The notes under the pieces are model-generated. The model made no database searches and had not been told where the DNA came from. It was given only the letters and a program-made list of their open reading frames with translations. Both the position numbers and the translations under genes were made by a program. From assembly GCF_027257875.1 (NCBI RefSeq), contig NZ_JAPVQY010000021.1:1-64000 (forward strand): a stretch of 64,000 nt of DNA. The letters are read 5' to 3'. The stretch comes from Burkholderia sp. IMCC1007. Its GTDB lineage: Bacteria; Pseudomonadota; Gammaproteobacteria; Burkholderiales; Burkholderiaceae. This document shows, piece by piece, positions 44,888 to 53,735 of this stretch (positions within the stretch are counted from its first letter, which is position 1; each line of letters starts with the position of its first letter).

Positions 44888-45461
44888 ACACGTGGAAGCG
44901 GCCGGCGCAGACGACGATGCGGCCGGCCGTTTCTACGTCGTCACGGGCGGCCCCGGCTCGGGCAAGAGCACGCTGCTCGATGCGCTCGAGCGCACCGGTT
45001 TCGCGCGTTCGCAGGAGGCCGGGCGCGGCGTGATCCGCGACCAGATGGCGATCGACGGCCACGCGCTGCCGTGGCGCGACCGGGCCGCCTTCGCGGAACT
45101 GATGCTGAGTTGGGAGATGCGCTCGTACCGTCTCGCGCGATGCATGCGCGGCCCGGTGTTCTTCGATCGCGGTGTGCCGGACGTGATCGGCTACCTGCGG
45201 TTGACGGGCCTCGCGGTGCCCGCGCATGCGGAAGCGGCGGCGCGGCGCTATCGCTATCACCGGCGCGTGTTCATTGCGCCGCCGTGGCCCGACATCTACG
45301 CGCAGGACCCCGAGCGCAGGCAGGATTTCGCGGAAGCCGTGCGGACCTACCACGCGATGGTCGACTGCTATACGTCGTACGGCTATCGGCTGATCGAGCT
45401 GCCGCGCGCGAGCGTGACGGCACGCGTGCGCTTCGTGATGGATACGCTCGACGCCGCGTGA
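44880..45461 (+). CDS. AAA-family NTPase/kinase-like protein coupled to otsA
   Basis: 193 residues. P-loop VTGGPGSGKSTLLDAL near residue 20 and a probable Walker B VFFDRGVPDV near 95 (AAA_28 group). It lacks further recognisable domains. It overlaps the otsA stop by 8 bp and has to be co-translated. AAA_28 proteins are predicted nucleotide-dependent kinases/NTPases with unknown substrate; a role in trehalose or sugar phosphate handling would be guesswork. Convergent MFS gene follows after only 25 bp. Confidence 0.8.
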   Translation: MSEHVEAAGADDDAAGRFYVVTGGPGSGKSTLLDALERTGFARSQEAGRGVIRDQMAIDGHALPWRDRAAFAELMLSWEMRSYRLARCMRGPVFFDRGVPDVIGYLRLTGLAVPAHAEAAARRYRYHRRVFIAPPWPDIYAQDPERRQDFAEAVRTYHAMVDCYTSYGYRLIELPRASVTARVRFVMDTLDAA

Positions 45462-45486
45462 CGTGCGCGCGCCGCGCGCGTCGGCT

Positions 45487-46854
45487 TCAGGTTGCCGCGT
45501 CGGGCTTTGGCGACGCGATGCGCAGCATGCTCACCACGGCCGCGACCGCCGCGAACACCGTCGCGACATACAGCGCGATGGTTGGGCCGCGATCGGGCGC
45601 AAGCCCGAAAATCAATGCGACGAGCGCGGCGCCGAGCGTCTGGCCGGTCAGGCGTGCCGTGCTCAACATTCCGCCCGCGCCGCCGCTGCGCTCGCGCGGC
45701 GCGGACGACAGCATCGCGCGGTTGTTCGGCGACTGGAACAACCCGAAGCCGGCGCCGCACAGCGCCATCCGCCACACGATGTCGACCGTGCCCGGGTGCG
45801 CGCCGATCGTCGCGAGCGACAGCAGCCCGGCTGCGAACAGCGCGAGCCCGATCCCGCCGAGGATACCGGCCGAATAGCGGTCCGACAGCACGCCCGCGAG
45901 CGGCGCGGCGAACACGATCACGAGCGGCCACGGGGTCATGTAGAGGCCCGTTTCGACTTGCGAGAAACCAAGCGAATGCTGCAGCCAGAACGGCAGCGCG
46001 ACGAACGCGAGCATCTGCGACGTAAACGATGCGACCGACGTGCAGATCGACAGCGCGAACATCGGGATGCGCATCAGGTCGACCGGCAGCAACGGCGCCG
46101 GCTGTGATAGCTGGCGCTTCACGAAGAAGTAGCCGATGCCGAATGCGACGGCCAGCTCGAGCGCAACGTATGCGCGGCTTTCGCCGTGGCCGAGCCCGTC
46201 GACGGCCATGATCAGCAGACCGAACACGCAGGCGTTCATCAGCGCGCTCGGGAAGTCGTACGGTGCGTCGTGCAGCGGGTTGGTCGGCAGCGCACGGATA
46301 CTGCCGAATACCGCGGCGATGCCGATCGGCACGTTGACCGCGAACAGCCACGGCCACGACGCGAACGACAGGATCGCCGACGCGACCGTCGGGCCGATCG
46401 CCGACGACAGCGCGACCACCATCGCGTTGATCGACAGCCCGCGCCCGAGCATCGACGACGGGTAGATCATCCGCACGAGCGCCGCATTCACGCTCATGAT
46501 GCCGGCCGCGCCGAACCCCTGGATCACGCGCATGACTGCCAGCATCGGCAGCGAACCGGCGAGCGCGCAGCCGAGCGAGGCCGCGGTGAAGAGCGCGAGC
46601 CCGGCGATGTAGATGCGGCGGTAGCCGATGCGCTCGCCGAGCGATGCGAGCGGCAGCAGCGTGATCGTGACGGCGAGCTGGTACGCGTTGACGATCCAGA
46701 TCGATGCGGCGTCGGACGCGTGCAGGTCGCGCGCGATCGTGGGCAGCGCGACGTTCGCGATCGCGCCGTCGAGCACGGCAAGCGTGATGCCCAGTGCGAC
46801 GCAGACGATCGCCCAGTAGCGTTGCGGAAGCGGCAGGCCGATGTCGGCGTTCAT
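45487..46854 (-). CDS. MFS drug exporter, DHA2 (14-helix) family
   Basis: 455 residues from ATG 46854. About 14 hydrophobic helices, with motif A-like LGERIGYRRIYIAGL after helix 2 and the DHA2-type start ALGITLAVLDGAIANVALPT. The family exports antibiotics, dyes and biocides using the proton gradient. There is no adjacent regulator or MFP/OMP partner, so it acts as a single inner-membrane pump. Confidence 0.88.
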   Translation of the reverse strand: MNADIGLPLPQRYWAIVCVALGITLAVLDGAIANVALPTIARDLHASDAASIWIVNAYQLAVTITLLPLASLGERIGYRRIYIAGLALFTAASLGCALAGSLPMLAVMRVIQGFGAAGIMSVNAALVRMIYPSSMLGRGLSINAMVVALSSAIGPTVASAILSFASWPWLFAVNVPIGIAAVFGSIRALPTNPLHDAPYDFPSALMNACVFGLLIMAVDGLGHGESRAYVALELAVAFGIGYFFVKRQLSQPAPLLPVDLMRIPMFALSICTSVASFTSQMLAFVALPFWLQHSLGFSQVETGLYMTPWPLVIVFAAPLAGVLSDRYSAGILGGIGLALFAAGLLSLATIGAHPGTVDIVWRMALCGAGFGLFQSPNNRAMLSSAPRERSGGAGGMLSTARLTGQTLGAALVALIFGLAPDRGPTIALYVATVFAAVAAVVSMLRIASPKPDAAT

Positions 46855-47042
46855 GACGGGAGTGAAAGCGTGATTGTCCGCGCGCCCGGATGCCGGTTGC
46901 GTGCGCAACCATGCCCACGGGCGGAGGCGGCGGTGAATGGCCAGGCCGGCACAGCATCTGCGCCGAAGCGGGACCGGCCGAGTGTATCACCGGCTCGCAT
47001 CGCGCGACGTCGACGCGCGCGGCCGCAGCCCGGCACGCGCAT

Positions 47043-47423
47043 TCAGCCTTCGAAGTCGAGGCCGCCGAGCCGCACCAGCGGGTCGGCCTGCGTGCGCGAC
47101 GCCAGATCGATGTCGCGTGCGCCTTCCCACGCGCGCAGCTTCCTCGGCAGCGCGCTCAGGTAATGCTCGAAGCGTGCGGGACCGTCGGGCTCCATCAGCC
47201 GTTCGATCTCGTCGCCGTCCCAGGTCAGTTCGAGGTTCAGCGGATGCACGTAGCCGCTCACGTGCTCGTGCGGTGCGCTGCGGATCCGCACGCGCGTCGG
47301 TTGCCCGTGTCCGCCGTACGGGACGACATCGGCCTGCACGTGATCGGCGAAGAAAGCGGCGATCGCCTGCGCGATGCGCGGCGCGAATTCGGTATCGAAA
47401 CGGTGAGTGGTTTCGGGCTGCAT
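47043..47423 (-). CDS. DUF5594-family protein
   Basis: 126 residues from ATG 47423. I recognise it as the Burkholderia family DUF5594, with HRFDTEFAPRIAQAIAAFF near the N-terminus and LRAWEGARDIDLASRTQADP near the C-terminus. No signal peptide or membrane segment; probably cytosolic. Function unknown. Divergent from the next small envelope gene. Confidence 0.75.
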   Translation of the reverse strand: MQPETTHRFDTEFAPRIAQAIAAFFADHVQADVVPYGGHGQPTRVRIRSAPHEHVSGYVHPLNLELTWDGDEIERLMEPDGPARFEHYLSALPRKLRAWEGARDIDLASRTQADPLVRLGGLDFEG

Positions 47424-47579
47424 GAACGCGTCTCCTGTATCTCGAAAATCGTAGCACGGCGGTGCCGCGTTTCGGCGTGCGTGATACCCGTAATGGCGCG
47501 TTACCACTTGCTGCATCTATTACGGCCGGGTGCCGCCACAATGCATCGCATCCAGTACCACTTCGCGTGGGAGTCCATC

Positions 47580-47942
47580 ATGAAAAGAATTGCCGCAGTC
47601 TGTGTCCTCGCCGGTTCGCTCGTCGCGGCCGGTCCGGCTTCCGCGCACGGCCGCGATGGCGGCGCCGTCATCGGCGCGCTGATCGGCGGTGCGGTGCTCG
47701 GCGCGATCGTGACGTCGGCGATGAGTCCGCCCGTCGCGTACCAGGCGCCCGTGTATCAGGCACCGGCCTATCAGCCGCCGACTTACTACCAGGCGCCGGC
47801 GTACCAGCAGCCGGAGTATCCGACCTATCAGCAGGCGCAGTATCAGGGCGACGGCCCGAACTATTGCTACGACCGCTATCAGCGCGCGTACGTGTGCGGT
47901 GCGCCCGTGTCGGGCGGCTATGCACAGCCGGCCGGCTGGTAA
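47580..47942 (+). CDS. Exported glycine-zipper protein with Tyr/Gln/Pro repeats
   Basis: 120 residues. Signal peptide (MKRIAAVCVLAGSLVAAGPASA) ending near residue 22, a glycine-zipper segment (GGAVIGALIGGAVLGAIV) that may insert in the outer membrane, then six or so YQAPxYQ-type repeats and a two-Cys tail (YCYDRYQRAYVCG). Resembles small Burkholderia glycine-zipper proteins of unknown role. Monocistronic, bounded by a bidirectional hairpin. Confidence 0.78.
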   Translation: MKRIAAVCVLAGSLVAAGPASAHGRDGGAVIGALIGGAVLGAIVTSAMSPPVAYQAPVYQAPAYQPPTYYQAPAYQQPEYPTYQQAQYQGDGPNYCYDRYQRAYVCGAPVSGGYAQPAGW

Positions 47943-48012
47943 GCGGACGGATGACGGGATTCGGCGCGGGGTGGTACGCGAAGATCGAACCGCCGCTACG
48001 CAGGACGACAAA

Positions 48013-48043
48013 AAGCAAGGCCCTCGCAGGATGCGAGGGCCTT
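48013..48043. terminator. Bidirectional terminator between small envelope genes
   Basis: AAGGCCCTCGCA (48017-48028) and TGCGAGGGCCTT (48032-48043) form a perfect 12-bp stem. On the minus strand it is followed by GCTTTTTG, on the plus strand by TGTC only. Confidence 0.75.
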
Positions 48044-48135
48044 TGTCATTTCGCGAATGTCAATTCTCGTGCGCTACGCGGCACGCCGAGCGCGGCCGCG
48101 TGCGGATACAAACGGTTGCAATTGGACCGGCTGGA

Positions 48136-48447
48136 TCAGTGACGATGGCCGCCGTCGCCGTGACCGCGTCCGCCGCCGCCTTCGTTCCAGTCGCCGCGAC
48201 GCCCGCCGCCGTGACCCCAGTCGCCTCGATGGTAGTCGCGACGTCCGCGGTCCCAGTCACGTCCGCGGTCCCAGTCGCGTCCGCCGCCGCCGCCCCAGAT
48301 ATTGACCGTGCCATAGACCGGTGCCGGGCCGTACGCATAGCCCGGCTCGGAATAGTAGGGTTGTCCGTAGCCGTATCCGGGCTCCGGACCGACGACGCAG
48401 CCGGCCAGTAACGTGGCGACGCCGGCGGCAGCAATGAGCTTCAACAT
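48136..48447 (-). CDS. Small lipoprotein with Gly/Arg/Asp/His-rich tail
   Basis: 103 residues. Lipobox LLAGC (Cys ~17). A YGYGQPYYSEPGYAYGP tyrosine/proline segment is followed by an unusual tail built from DWDRGRDWDRGRRDYHRG and GGGGRGHGDGGHRH. Such tails occur in Burkholderia surface-linked small lipoproteins of unknown function and could bind metals or polyanions. Ends at the bidirectional terminator. Confidence 0.75.
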   Translation of the reverse strand: MLKLIAAAGVATLLAGCVVGPEPGYGYGQPYYSEPGYAYGPAPVYGTVNIWGGGGGRDWDRGRDWDRGRRDYHRGDWGHGGGRRGDWNEGGGGRGHGDGGHRH

Positions 48448-48591
48448 GATGTTCTCCGTTGGTTGCCCTATAAGTACCGCGCGCGGAGATTGCTGGCTGT
48501 TTGCAATTGTGTCGTCAAATTACAGCCTCGTAAGCTGTTGCGACGGAAGTGTTAGCATCCGGGGCCTATTTTGTTTATGAGGAGCATATCG

Positions 48592-49092
48592 ATGAAATGC
48601 GCGATCCGGGCTGTCCTGGCCGCCATGGGCGTCACGACCGCCGCCGCGTGCGCGGCCGGCCCCGCATCGGCGCCCGCCGTGTCGGCCGAGTCGATCAAGA
48701 TGTTCCCGCAGCCGGCCGCCGGACAACAGCGTGCGGTGATCGCGCTGCCTGCGCTCGAGAACGAGGGCGATGCTCGCGTCGAGTTGATGATCGGCAAGAC
48801 GCTGCAGACCGACTGCAACCAGCAATGGTTCGGCGGCGAGCTGACCGCCGAGGACGTGAAGGGCTGGGGCTATACGTACTATCGGCTGACCGACGTGAAG
48901 GGGCCCGCGTCGACGCTGATGGCATGCCCGGGCCAGGCGCCGCGGCAGCGGTTCGTGCAGGTGCGCGGCGACGGTCAGCTGCTGCGCTATAACAGCCGTC
49001 TGCCGCTCGTCGTGTACGTGCCGGACGGCTTCGACGTGCGCTACCGCGTGTGGCATGCGTCGAAGGACGTGCAGCATGCGGTGACGCAGTAA
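48592..49092 (+). CDS. eco: Ecotin, periplasmic serine protease inhibitor
   Basis: 166 residues from ATG 48592 (GGAG 7 bases upstream); in-frame TTG 48571 and ATG 48577 are weaker starts. Signal peptide to about residue 26, then the ecotin fold: RAVIALPALENEGDARVELMIG, TDCNQQWFGG, the reactive loop STLMACPG with P1 Met and the disulphide Cys pair, and LRYNSRLPLVVYVPDGFDVRYRVW near the end. It inhibits trypsin-like proteases and neutrophil elastase and thus protects against host and bacteriolytic proteases. Next to a small lipoprotein gene, divergent. Confidence 0.93.
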   Translation: MKCAIRAVLAAMGVTTAAACAAGPASAPAVSAESIKMFPQPAAGQQRAVIALPALENEGDARVELMIGKTLQTDCNQQWFGGELTAEDVKGWGYTYYRLTDVKGPASTLMACPGQAPRQRFVQVRGDGQLLRYNSRLPLVVYVPDGFDVRYRVWHASKDVQHAVTQ

Positions 49093-49432
49093 AGCGGTAT
49101 TGGCGTGGCCGCGCGGGGCGCCTGTTGCCGCGTGGCTGCGTGCGGTTTCGCGGGTTTCGTTCTGGAGTCCGCTGGTTGTTTGGTGCTTGCGTTTGCGAGC
49201 GCCGGCGGGGTGCCCAGCGCGGTTTGCACGATACTTCCCGATCACGACGGCTCGCGCCGTCTCATGCCTGAATCCATATCTCCTGTTGGGCCGTCACGTA
49301 GAGGCGCGATCGCCCGTCGCATGTCACTGTGATGATGCTGCGATGAATGACAGAGGACCCCGAACGATCGAACGGCAACCGTCCGGTCGAATGAGAAAAG
49401 CCCGCTTGCTGACGCAGAGCGGGCTTCGAAAT
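49093..49432. other. Intergenic region between eco and tRNA-fMet
   Basis: 340 bp. Apart from the tRNA terminator at its right end I see no gene, only weak inverted repeats such as GAACGGCAACCGTCC (49369-49383 region). Confidence 0.4.
49395..49426 (-). terminator. Terminator of tRNA-fMet
   Basis: AAGCCCGCT (49398-49406) and AGCGGGCTT (49418-49426) pair around an 11-base loop and are followed by TTTTC on the minus strand, directly after the tRNA 3' end. Confidence 0.8.
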
Positions 49433-49509
49433 TGGTTGCGGGGATAGGATTTGAACCTATGACCTTCGGGTTATGAGCCCGACGAGCTGCCAGACTGCTC
49501 CACCCCGCG
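49433..49509 (-). tRNA. Initiator tRNA-Met (fMet, anticodon CAT)
   Basis: 77 nt with encoded CCA. On the minus strand it starts CGCGGGG and ends CCCCGCAACCA; the C1-A72 mismatch is the initiator hallmark. The anticodon loop reads CTCATAA with CAT, and the stem has the three G-C pairs (GGG/CCC) typical of fMet. The T arm is GGTTCAAATCC. Confidence 0.95.
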
Positions 49510-49906
49510 GCGCGAAGTGTACGCGGAGTGTTACCTCCGTGTCAAACCGAATCGGGAAAACTCTTTGCGATGCTCGCCCGGTGGTGCGGGCCGGGTCTGT
49601 CTCGGCGTATCGAAGGGCTTGGTCAGCAGGCGTTCGAGTGACGTGAACGTCGGCTGAAGTGATCGGTTTTTTCAGCGTGCGCTGTTTGGCGTACGACAAC
49701 GGCGTGGCTGTATTTCGTACGGCAGCGCGGTTGCAGCGGAGCCCCGCGAAACCCATGCTCGGCCATACGTGACGTGTAGACCGTTCGATACAGGGCATAC
49801 CGCAGTGTGATGCGTTTGTTACGGCGAAGCCGGTGGAACCCTCGACGATCTCCCTGCAGTATCGGTATGTCAGTGATGGGCGCGCCGAGTAGAACTCCAC
49901 AAAAAA
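49510..49906. other. Gene-poor region between the two tRNAs
   Basis: 397 bp without a supportable gene. Open frames here (for example minus 49457-49900) run into the tRNA and show no domain, start site or codon bias. Composition is lower in GC than the flanks, as in a decayed mobile segment. Confidence 0.45.
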
Positions 49907-50143
49907 TCAGTCTCGATTCGCCTCGATAATCTGCTCCAACGCATTGGCATCGTCGGTAGGCTCCTCCGTACCGCGAAAAATGCAAACCTCCGTATGCCCG
50001 TCTCGGAACACGTCTATTTCGACTCGCATCCCAACCACGGTGACCGAGACCAAGACCGTATCGGGTCGATTGCGGCTCAGGATGTAGTGAATTTTCGCGG
50101 AGTCGAGCCGATCGAGCAGATCAAAGAGTGTATGGGTGGTCAT
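49907..50143 (-). CDS. Small acidic protein, possible immunity protein
   Basis: 78 residues, MTTHTLFDLLDRLDSAKIHYILSR onward. An alpha-beta pattern (helix, then VLVSVTVVGMRVEIDVFRDG two strands, then an acidic EEPTDDANALEQIIEANRD helix) matches the look of small immunity proteins that often follow a polymorphic toxin's C-terminal domain. It starts 9 bp after the stop of a 5'-truncated gene that could be that toxin. Assignment is by size, acidity and position only. Confidence 0.5.
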   Translation of the reverse strand: MTTHTLFDLLDRLDSAKIHYILSRNRPDTVLVSVTVVGMRVEIDVFRDGHTEVCIFRGTEEPTDDANALEQIIEANRD

Positions 50144-50152
50144 ATCGGGCGC

Positions 50153-50470
50153 CTATTTCTTGAATCGATGACTGTTGAGCGGCTCGAGCGCCTTACGCAC
50201 CTCCTTGATGCCGTCGCTCGCGTCGCCTTGAATCTCGTTGCCATCGAATTCAAATACTGCCCCGGAAATTGAAGCAGCGCCGAGCCCTTGGGATTCTGCT
50301 CTGATGATGTCGCGGGCCATCAAGACAACATGGCTCGGCTGCCAGACGCTATATCGATAGTCACTGACGCCATGCGACTTGTTCCCCGATTCCGATCGAT
50401 ATACGTCATCCGATACCGGGGTGGTCCTTTTGGCTTCGTCGAACAGGAGCTGAGCTGAAGCAATTCGCTG
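50153..50470 (-). pseudogene. 5'-truncated gene fragment, possible toxin C-terminus
   Basis: On the minus strand an open frame of 105 residues runs from an in-frame TAG (50471-50473) to TAG 50153-50155. It reads YRYSVWQPSHVVLMARDIIR in the middle and ends EVRKALEPLNSHRFKK, with no ATG, GTG or TTG in its first half. This is a gene end lacking its beginning. It abuts tRNA-Arg and is followed by the small acidic gene, as in a toxin-immunity pair whose toxin lost its N-terminal delivery part. The domain is not recognised. Confidence 0.5.
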
Positions 50471-50524
50471 CTACGCCAAACTCGGCGAAGAGGTGTGTCG
50501 CGTAAGACTGGGATGGTGTGTCGC

Positions 50525-50599
50525 TGGTCCCCCCGACAGGAATCGAACCTGTATCTAGCGCTTAGGAGGCGCTTGTTCTATCCATTGAACTACGGGGAG
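50525..50599 (-). tRNA. tRNA-Arg (anticodon CCT)
   Basis: 75 nt with CCA. Acceptor CTCCCCG pairs with CGGGGGG (one G-U), the D arm is GTTCAATGGATAGAAC, the anticodon stem AGCGC/GCGCT encloses CTCCTAA with CCT (reads AGG), and the T arm is ACAGGTTCGATTCCTGT. Confidence 0.94.
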
Positions 50600-50746
50600 A
50601 GCCGTGTCCGCGGTATCGCGTGTTGAAAACGCGAACGGGAAGGCGATGTGGACAGCGCGCAGAGTATAGCAAACGCGCGGCGCATCGGCGGACGGAATGC
50701 GTGCCGATGCGCGGCTCGCGCGTTCAGCGTGGTCGGGAATCGAGAA

Positions 50747-50929
50747 TCAGAAATCGACGACGACGAAATCTTCCTTGCCCACGTCGCACAGCGGGCAGCG
50801 CCAGTCGGCGGGAATGTCGGCGAAACGGGTGCCGGCCGGGATGCCTTCGTCGGGCAGGCCTTCCGCTTCGTTGTAGACCCACCCGCAAATCAGGCAGACC
50901 CAGCTCTGGTATTCGGTTACTTCGCTCAT
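50747..50929 (-). CDS. Rubredoxin
   Basis: 60 residues from ATG 50929. The two iron-binding motifs CLICG and CPLCD and the GLPDEGIPAGTRFADIPADW core are intact, so it binds one Fe(SCys)4 centre. Rubredoxins carry electrons, for example to alkane monooxygenases or oxidative-stress enzymes; no partner is nearby. Length and spacing are normal. Confidence 0.96.
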   Translation of the reverse strand: MSEVTEYQSWVCLICGWVYNEAEGLPDEGIPAGTRFADIPADWRCPLCDVGKEDFVVVDF

Positions 50930-51127
50930 ATGGCGCTCGGGATGATGAAAGTCGGTGATGCCGCTCGCGGCACGGCCGGCGGACGAAAGGCGCAATAGTA
51001 CCGGAATTTCGCCGAACGCCTCGACAACGTCGTTTTAAACGTACGTATCGCGAACAACGGACGTCGTCGCACGGGCCGGGCGTGCAGTGTATGCTTCGTG
51101 AGCCTTTCAATCCGAAGGAGTAAAACG

Positions 51128-51532
51128 ATGCTCAACAAGAAATGGATCGCGGGTGTGATGTGTGTGGCGGCGCTGGGTGTGTCGACGCTCGCGCGTGCCG
51201 AGGCGCGCGTGTTCTTCGTCGAACCGAAGGACGGCGCGACGGTGTCGAACCCCGTGCACGTGAAGTTCGGCCTCGAAGGGATGGCGCTGAAGCCGGCCGG
51301 CGACATGACGCCGGACACGGGCCACCATCACCTGCTGATCGACGGCAAGCCGGTGCCGAAGGGCGACGTGATCCCGGCCACCGAACATTCGCTGCACTTC
51401 GGCAAGGCGCAGACCGAAACCGACGTGAAGCTCCCGCCCGGCCAGCACACGCTGACGCTGCAGCTCGGCGACGGCGCGCACCGTTCGTACGGTCCCGCAA
51501 TGAGCTCGACGATCACGGTCAACGTGCAGTAA
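51128..51532 (+). CDS. DUF4399 periplasmic protein
   Basis: 134 residues from ATG 51128 with GAAGGAG eight bases upstream. Signal peptide ends near ARA (about 24), then a DUF4399 domain: ARVFFVEPKDGATVSNP, the GHHHLLIDG histidine cluster and the PPGQHTLTLQLGDG strand. The fold resembles a cupredoxin/Ig-like periplasmic domain and the His cluster could bind metal; the function is unknown. Confidence 0.85.
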   Translation: MLNKKWIAGVMCVAALGVSTLARAEARVFFVEPKDGATVSNPVHVKFGLEGMALKPAGDMTPDTGHHHLLIDGKPVPKGDVIPATEHSLHFGKAQTETDVKLPPGQHTLTLQLGDGAHRSYGPAMSSTITVNVQ

Positions 51533-51785
51533 AACTGCATCGCCCGCATGCGAACGCCCGGCCGGGAAGCAGCGGCCGGGTACCGGCGCCATGTCAGCGC
51601 CGACGCGGATGACGCCGGCTCGCCCGCCGTCGCGGCACGCGCACCGACACGCCGCCGAGCACTGCCTCAGCAACCATTCGACATAAAAAGTCCTGCACAC
51701 CGGCCTATCCCATTCGGCCATACCGGCGCGGGCGTCCTCCACCGGTACAATGGGCGCTTCCGATTTCTCTCTTCGCCGTCTCCCC

Positions 51786-53735
51786 ATGTCGCTTTATTCC
51801 ATTACCGGTGCGCAACTCGCGTTCGGTCACGTCGCGTTGCTCGACCACGCGGACTTCTCGCTGGAGGCCGGCGAGCGCGTCGGCCTGATCGGTCGCAACG
51901 GCGCGGGCAAGTCGTCGCTGCTGAAGATCGTCGCCGGGCTCGCGAAGCCCGACGGCGGGCTCATCACGCGCCAGCAGGATCTCGTGACCGTCTACGTGCC
52001 GCAGGAGCCCGAATTCGAACCCGGCGCGACGGTGTTCGACGCGGTGGCGTCGGGGCTCACGCACACGCGCGAAGTCCTCGAAGAATACGATTCGATCGCG
52101 CACCGCCTCGCGGAGACGCCGGAAGGCGCCGAGCACGACGCGCTGCTCGCGCGGATGAACGCGCTGCAGTCGTCGCTCGATACGCACGACGCGTGGAACT
52201 GGCGCACGCGCGTGTCGATGACGCTCGCGCAGATCGGCCTGACCGACGGCGACGCGCAGGTCGACGCGCTGTCGGGCGGGATGCAGAAGCGTGTCGCGCT
52301 GGCGCGTGCGCTGGTGCTGCAGCCCGACGTGCTGCTGCTCGACGAACCGACCAACCACCTCGACTTCGACGGCATCCGCTGGCTGGAAGAGCTGCTGGTC
52401 GCGCAGCGCGCGGGGCTGCTGTTCATCACGCACGATCGCGCGTTCCTCGACCGCGTCGCGACGCGCATCGTCGATCTCGATCGCGGCAATCTGCTGTCGT
52501 ATCCGGGCAATTTCTCGGCGTACCAGACGCGCAAGGCGCAGCAGCTGGAAGTCGAGCGCGTGGAAAACGAGAAGTTCGACAAGCTGCTCGCGCAGGAAGA
52601 AGTGTGGATCCGCAAGGGCGTCGAGGCGCGCCGCACGCGCAGCGTCGGGCGCATCGCGCGGCTCGTGCAGATGCGCAACGAACGTGCGGAGCGTCGCAAC
52701 GCGCAGGGCAACGTGAAGCTCGACGTCGCGCAGGGCGAGAAGTCCGGCAAGATCGTCGCGGAGCTGACCGACGTGACGAAGCGCTACGGCGATCGCACGG
52801 TGGTCGACACCTTCTCGACGACGGTCATGCGCGGCGACAAGATCGGCTTCGTGGGCCCGAACGGCGCCGGCAAGACGACGCTGCTCAAGCTGATCCTCGG
52901 CGAACTGAAGCCCGACGCGGGCACGGTGCGCACGGGCACGAACCTGCAGGTCGCGTACTTCGACCAGATGCGCGCGCAGCTCGACCAGGAAAAGAGCCTG
53001 GCCGACACGATCAGCCCGGGCAGCGAGTGGGTCGAAATCGGCGGCGTGCGCAAGCACGTGATGAGCTATCTCGGCGACTTCCTGTTCGCGCCGGAACGCG
53101 CGCGTTCGCCGGTGAAGTCGCTGTCGGGTGGCGAGCGCAACCGGCTGCTGCTCGCACGCCTGTTCGCGCGCCCGGCCAACGTGCTGGTGCTCGACGAACC
53201 GACCAACGACCTCGACATCCCGACGCTCGAACTGCTCGAAGAGCTGCTGGCCGACTACGATGGCACGGTGCTGCTCGTCAGCCACGACCGCGCATTCCTC
53301 GACAACGTCGTGACGTCGGTGATCGCGGCCGAAGGCGACGGCAAGTGGCGCGAATACGTCGGCGGCTTCACCGACTGGCAGATCCAGAGCGAGCGTTCGC
53401 AGCAGCTCGCGCAGCAGGAAGCGGCGAAGTGCGCGGTGAAGGACGCGGTGCCGGTCAAGGAAGACGCGGCGAAAAGCGCGGCAGGCCGCAACGCGCAACG
53501 CACGGTGAAGCTGTCGTTCAACGAGCAGCGCGAGCTCGATGCGCTGCCGGAGAAGATCGCCGCGCTCGAGGAAGAACAGAAGACGATCAACGCACAACTC
53601 GAGGACGGCGCGATCTTCGCGAAGGATCCGCAGGAAGGCACGCGCCTGACCGAGCGGTTCGCGGCGATCGACGACGAACTGCTCGCCGCGCTCGAGCGGT
53701 GGGAGACGCTCGAGGCGAAGCGCAAGCCGGTCTGA
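51786..53735 (+). CDS. uup: ABC-F family ATPase, Uup type
   Basis: 649 residues, no membrane helix. Two ATPase domains (Walker A GRNGAGKSS and GPNGAGKTT; signatures LSGGMQKRVALARAL and LSGGERNRLLLARLF; Walker B LLDEPTNHLD and VLDEPTNDLD), joined by the ABC-F linker (~240-310), and a C-terminal basic/coiled-coil domain (~560-649, EEEQKTINAQLEDG) as in Uup. Uup affects transposon excision and ribosome-associated quality. A likely -10 box TACAAT is at 51746-51751. Confidence 0.9.
   Translation: MSLYSITGAQLAFGHVALLDHADFSLEAGERVGLIGRNGAGKSSLLKIVAGLAKPDGGLITRQQDLVTVYVPQEPEFEPGATVFDAVASGLTHTREVLEEYDSIAHRLAETPEGAEHDALLARMNALQSSLDTHDAWNWRTRVSMTLAQIGLTDGDAQVDALSGGMQKRVALARALVLQPDVLLLDEPTNHLDFDGIRWLEELLVAQRAGLLFITHDRAFLDRVATRIVDLDRGNLLSYPGNFSAYQTRKAQQLEVERVENEKFDKLLAQEEVWIRKGVEARRTRSVGRIARLVQMRNERAERRNAQGNVKLDVAQGEKSGKIVAELTDVTKRYGDRTVVDTFSTTVMRGDKIGFVGPNGAGKTTLLKLILGELKPDAGTVRTGTNLQVAYFDQMRAQLDQEKSLADTISPGSEWVEIGGVRKHVMSYLGDFLFAPERARSPVKSLSGGERNRLLLARLFARPANVLVLDEPTNDLDIPTLELLEELLADYDGTVLLVSHDRAFLDNVVTSVIAAEGDGKWREYVGGFTDWQIQSERSQQLAQQEAAKCAVKDAVPVKEDAAKSAAGRNAQRTVKLSFNEQRELDALPEKIAALEEEQKTINAQLEDGAIFAKDPQEGTRLTERFAAIDDELLAALERWETLEAKRKPV

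Noticed and set aside
49457-49900. 147-residue minus-strand frame between the tRNAs
   Set aside because: Runs into tRNA-fMet, no ribosome-binding site, no domain, and composition typical of noncoding sequence.
50525-50746. Integrase attachment site at tRNA-Arg
   Set aside because: No integrase and no second copy of the tRNA 3' end seen in the window, so a site cannot be claimed.
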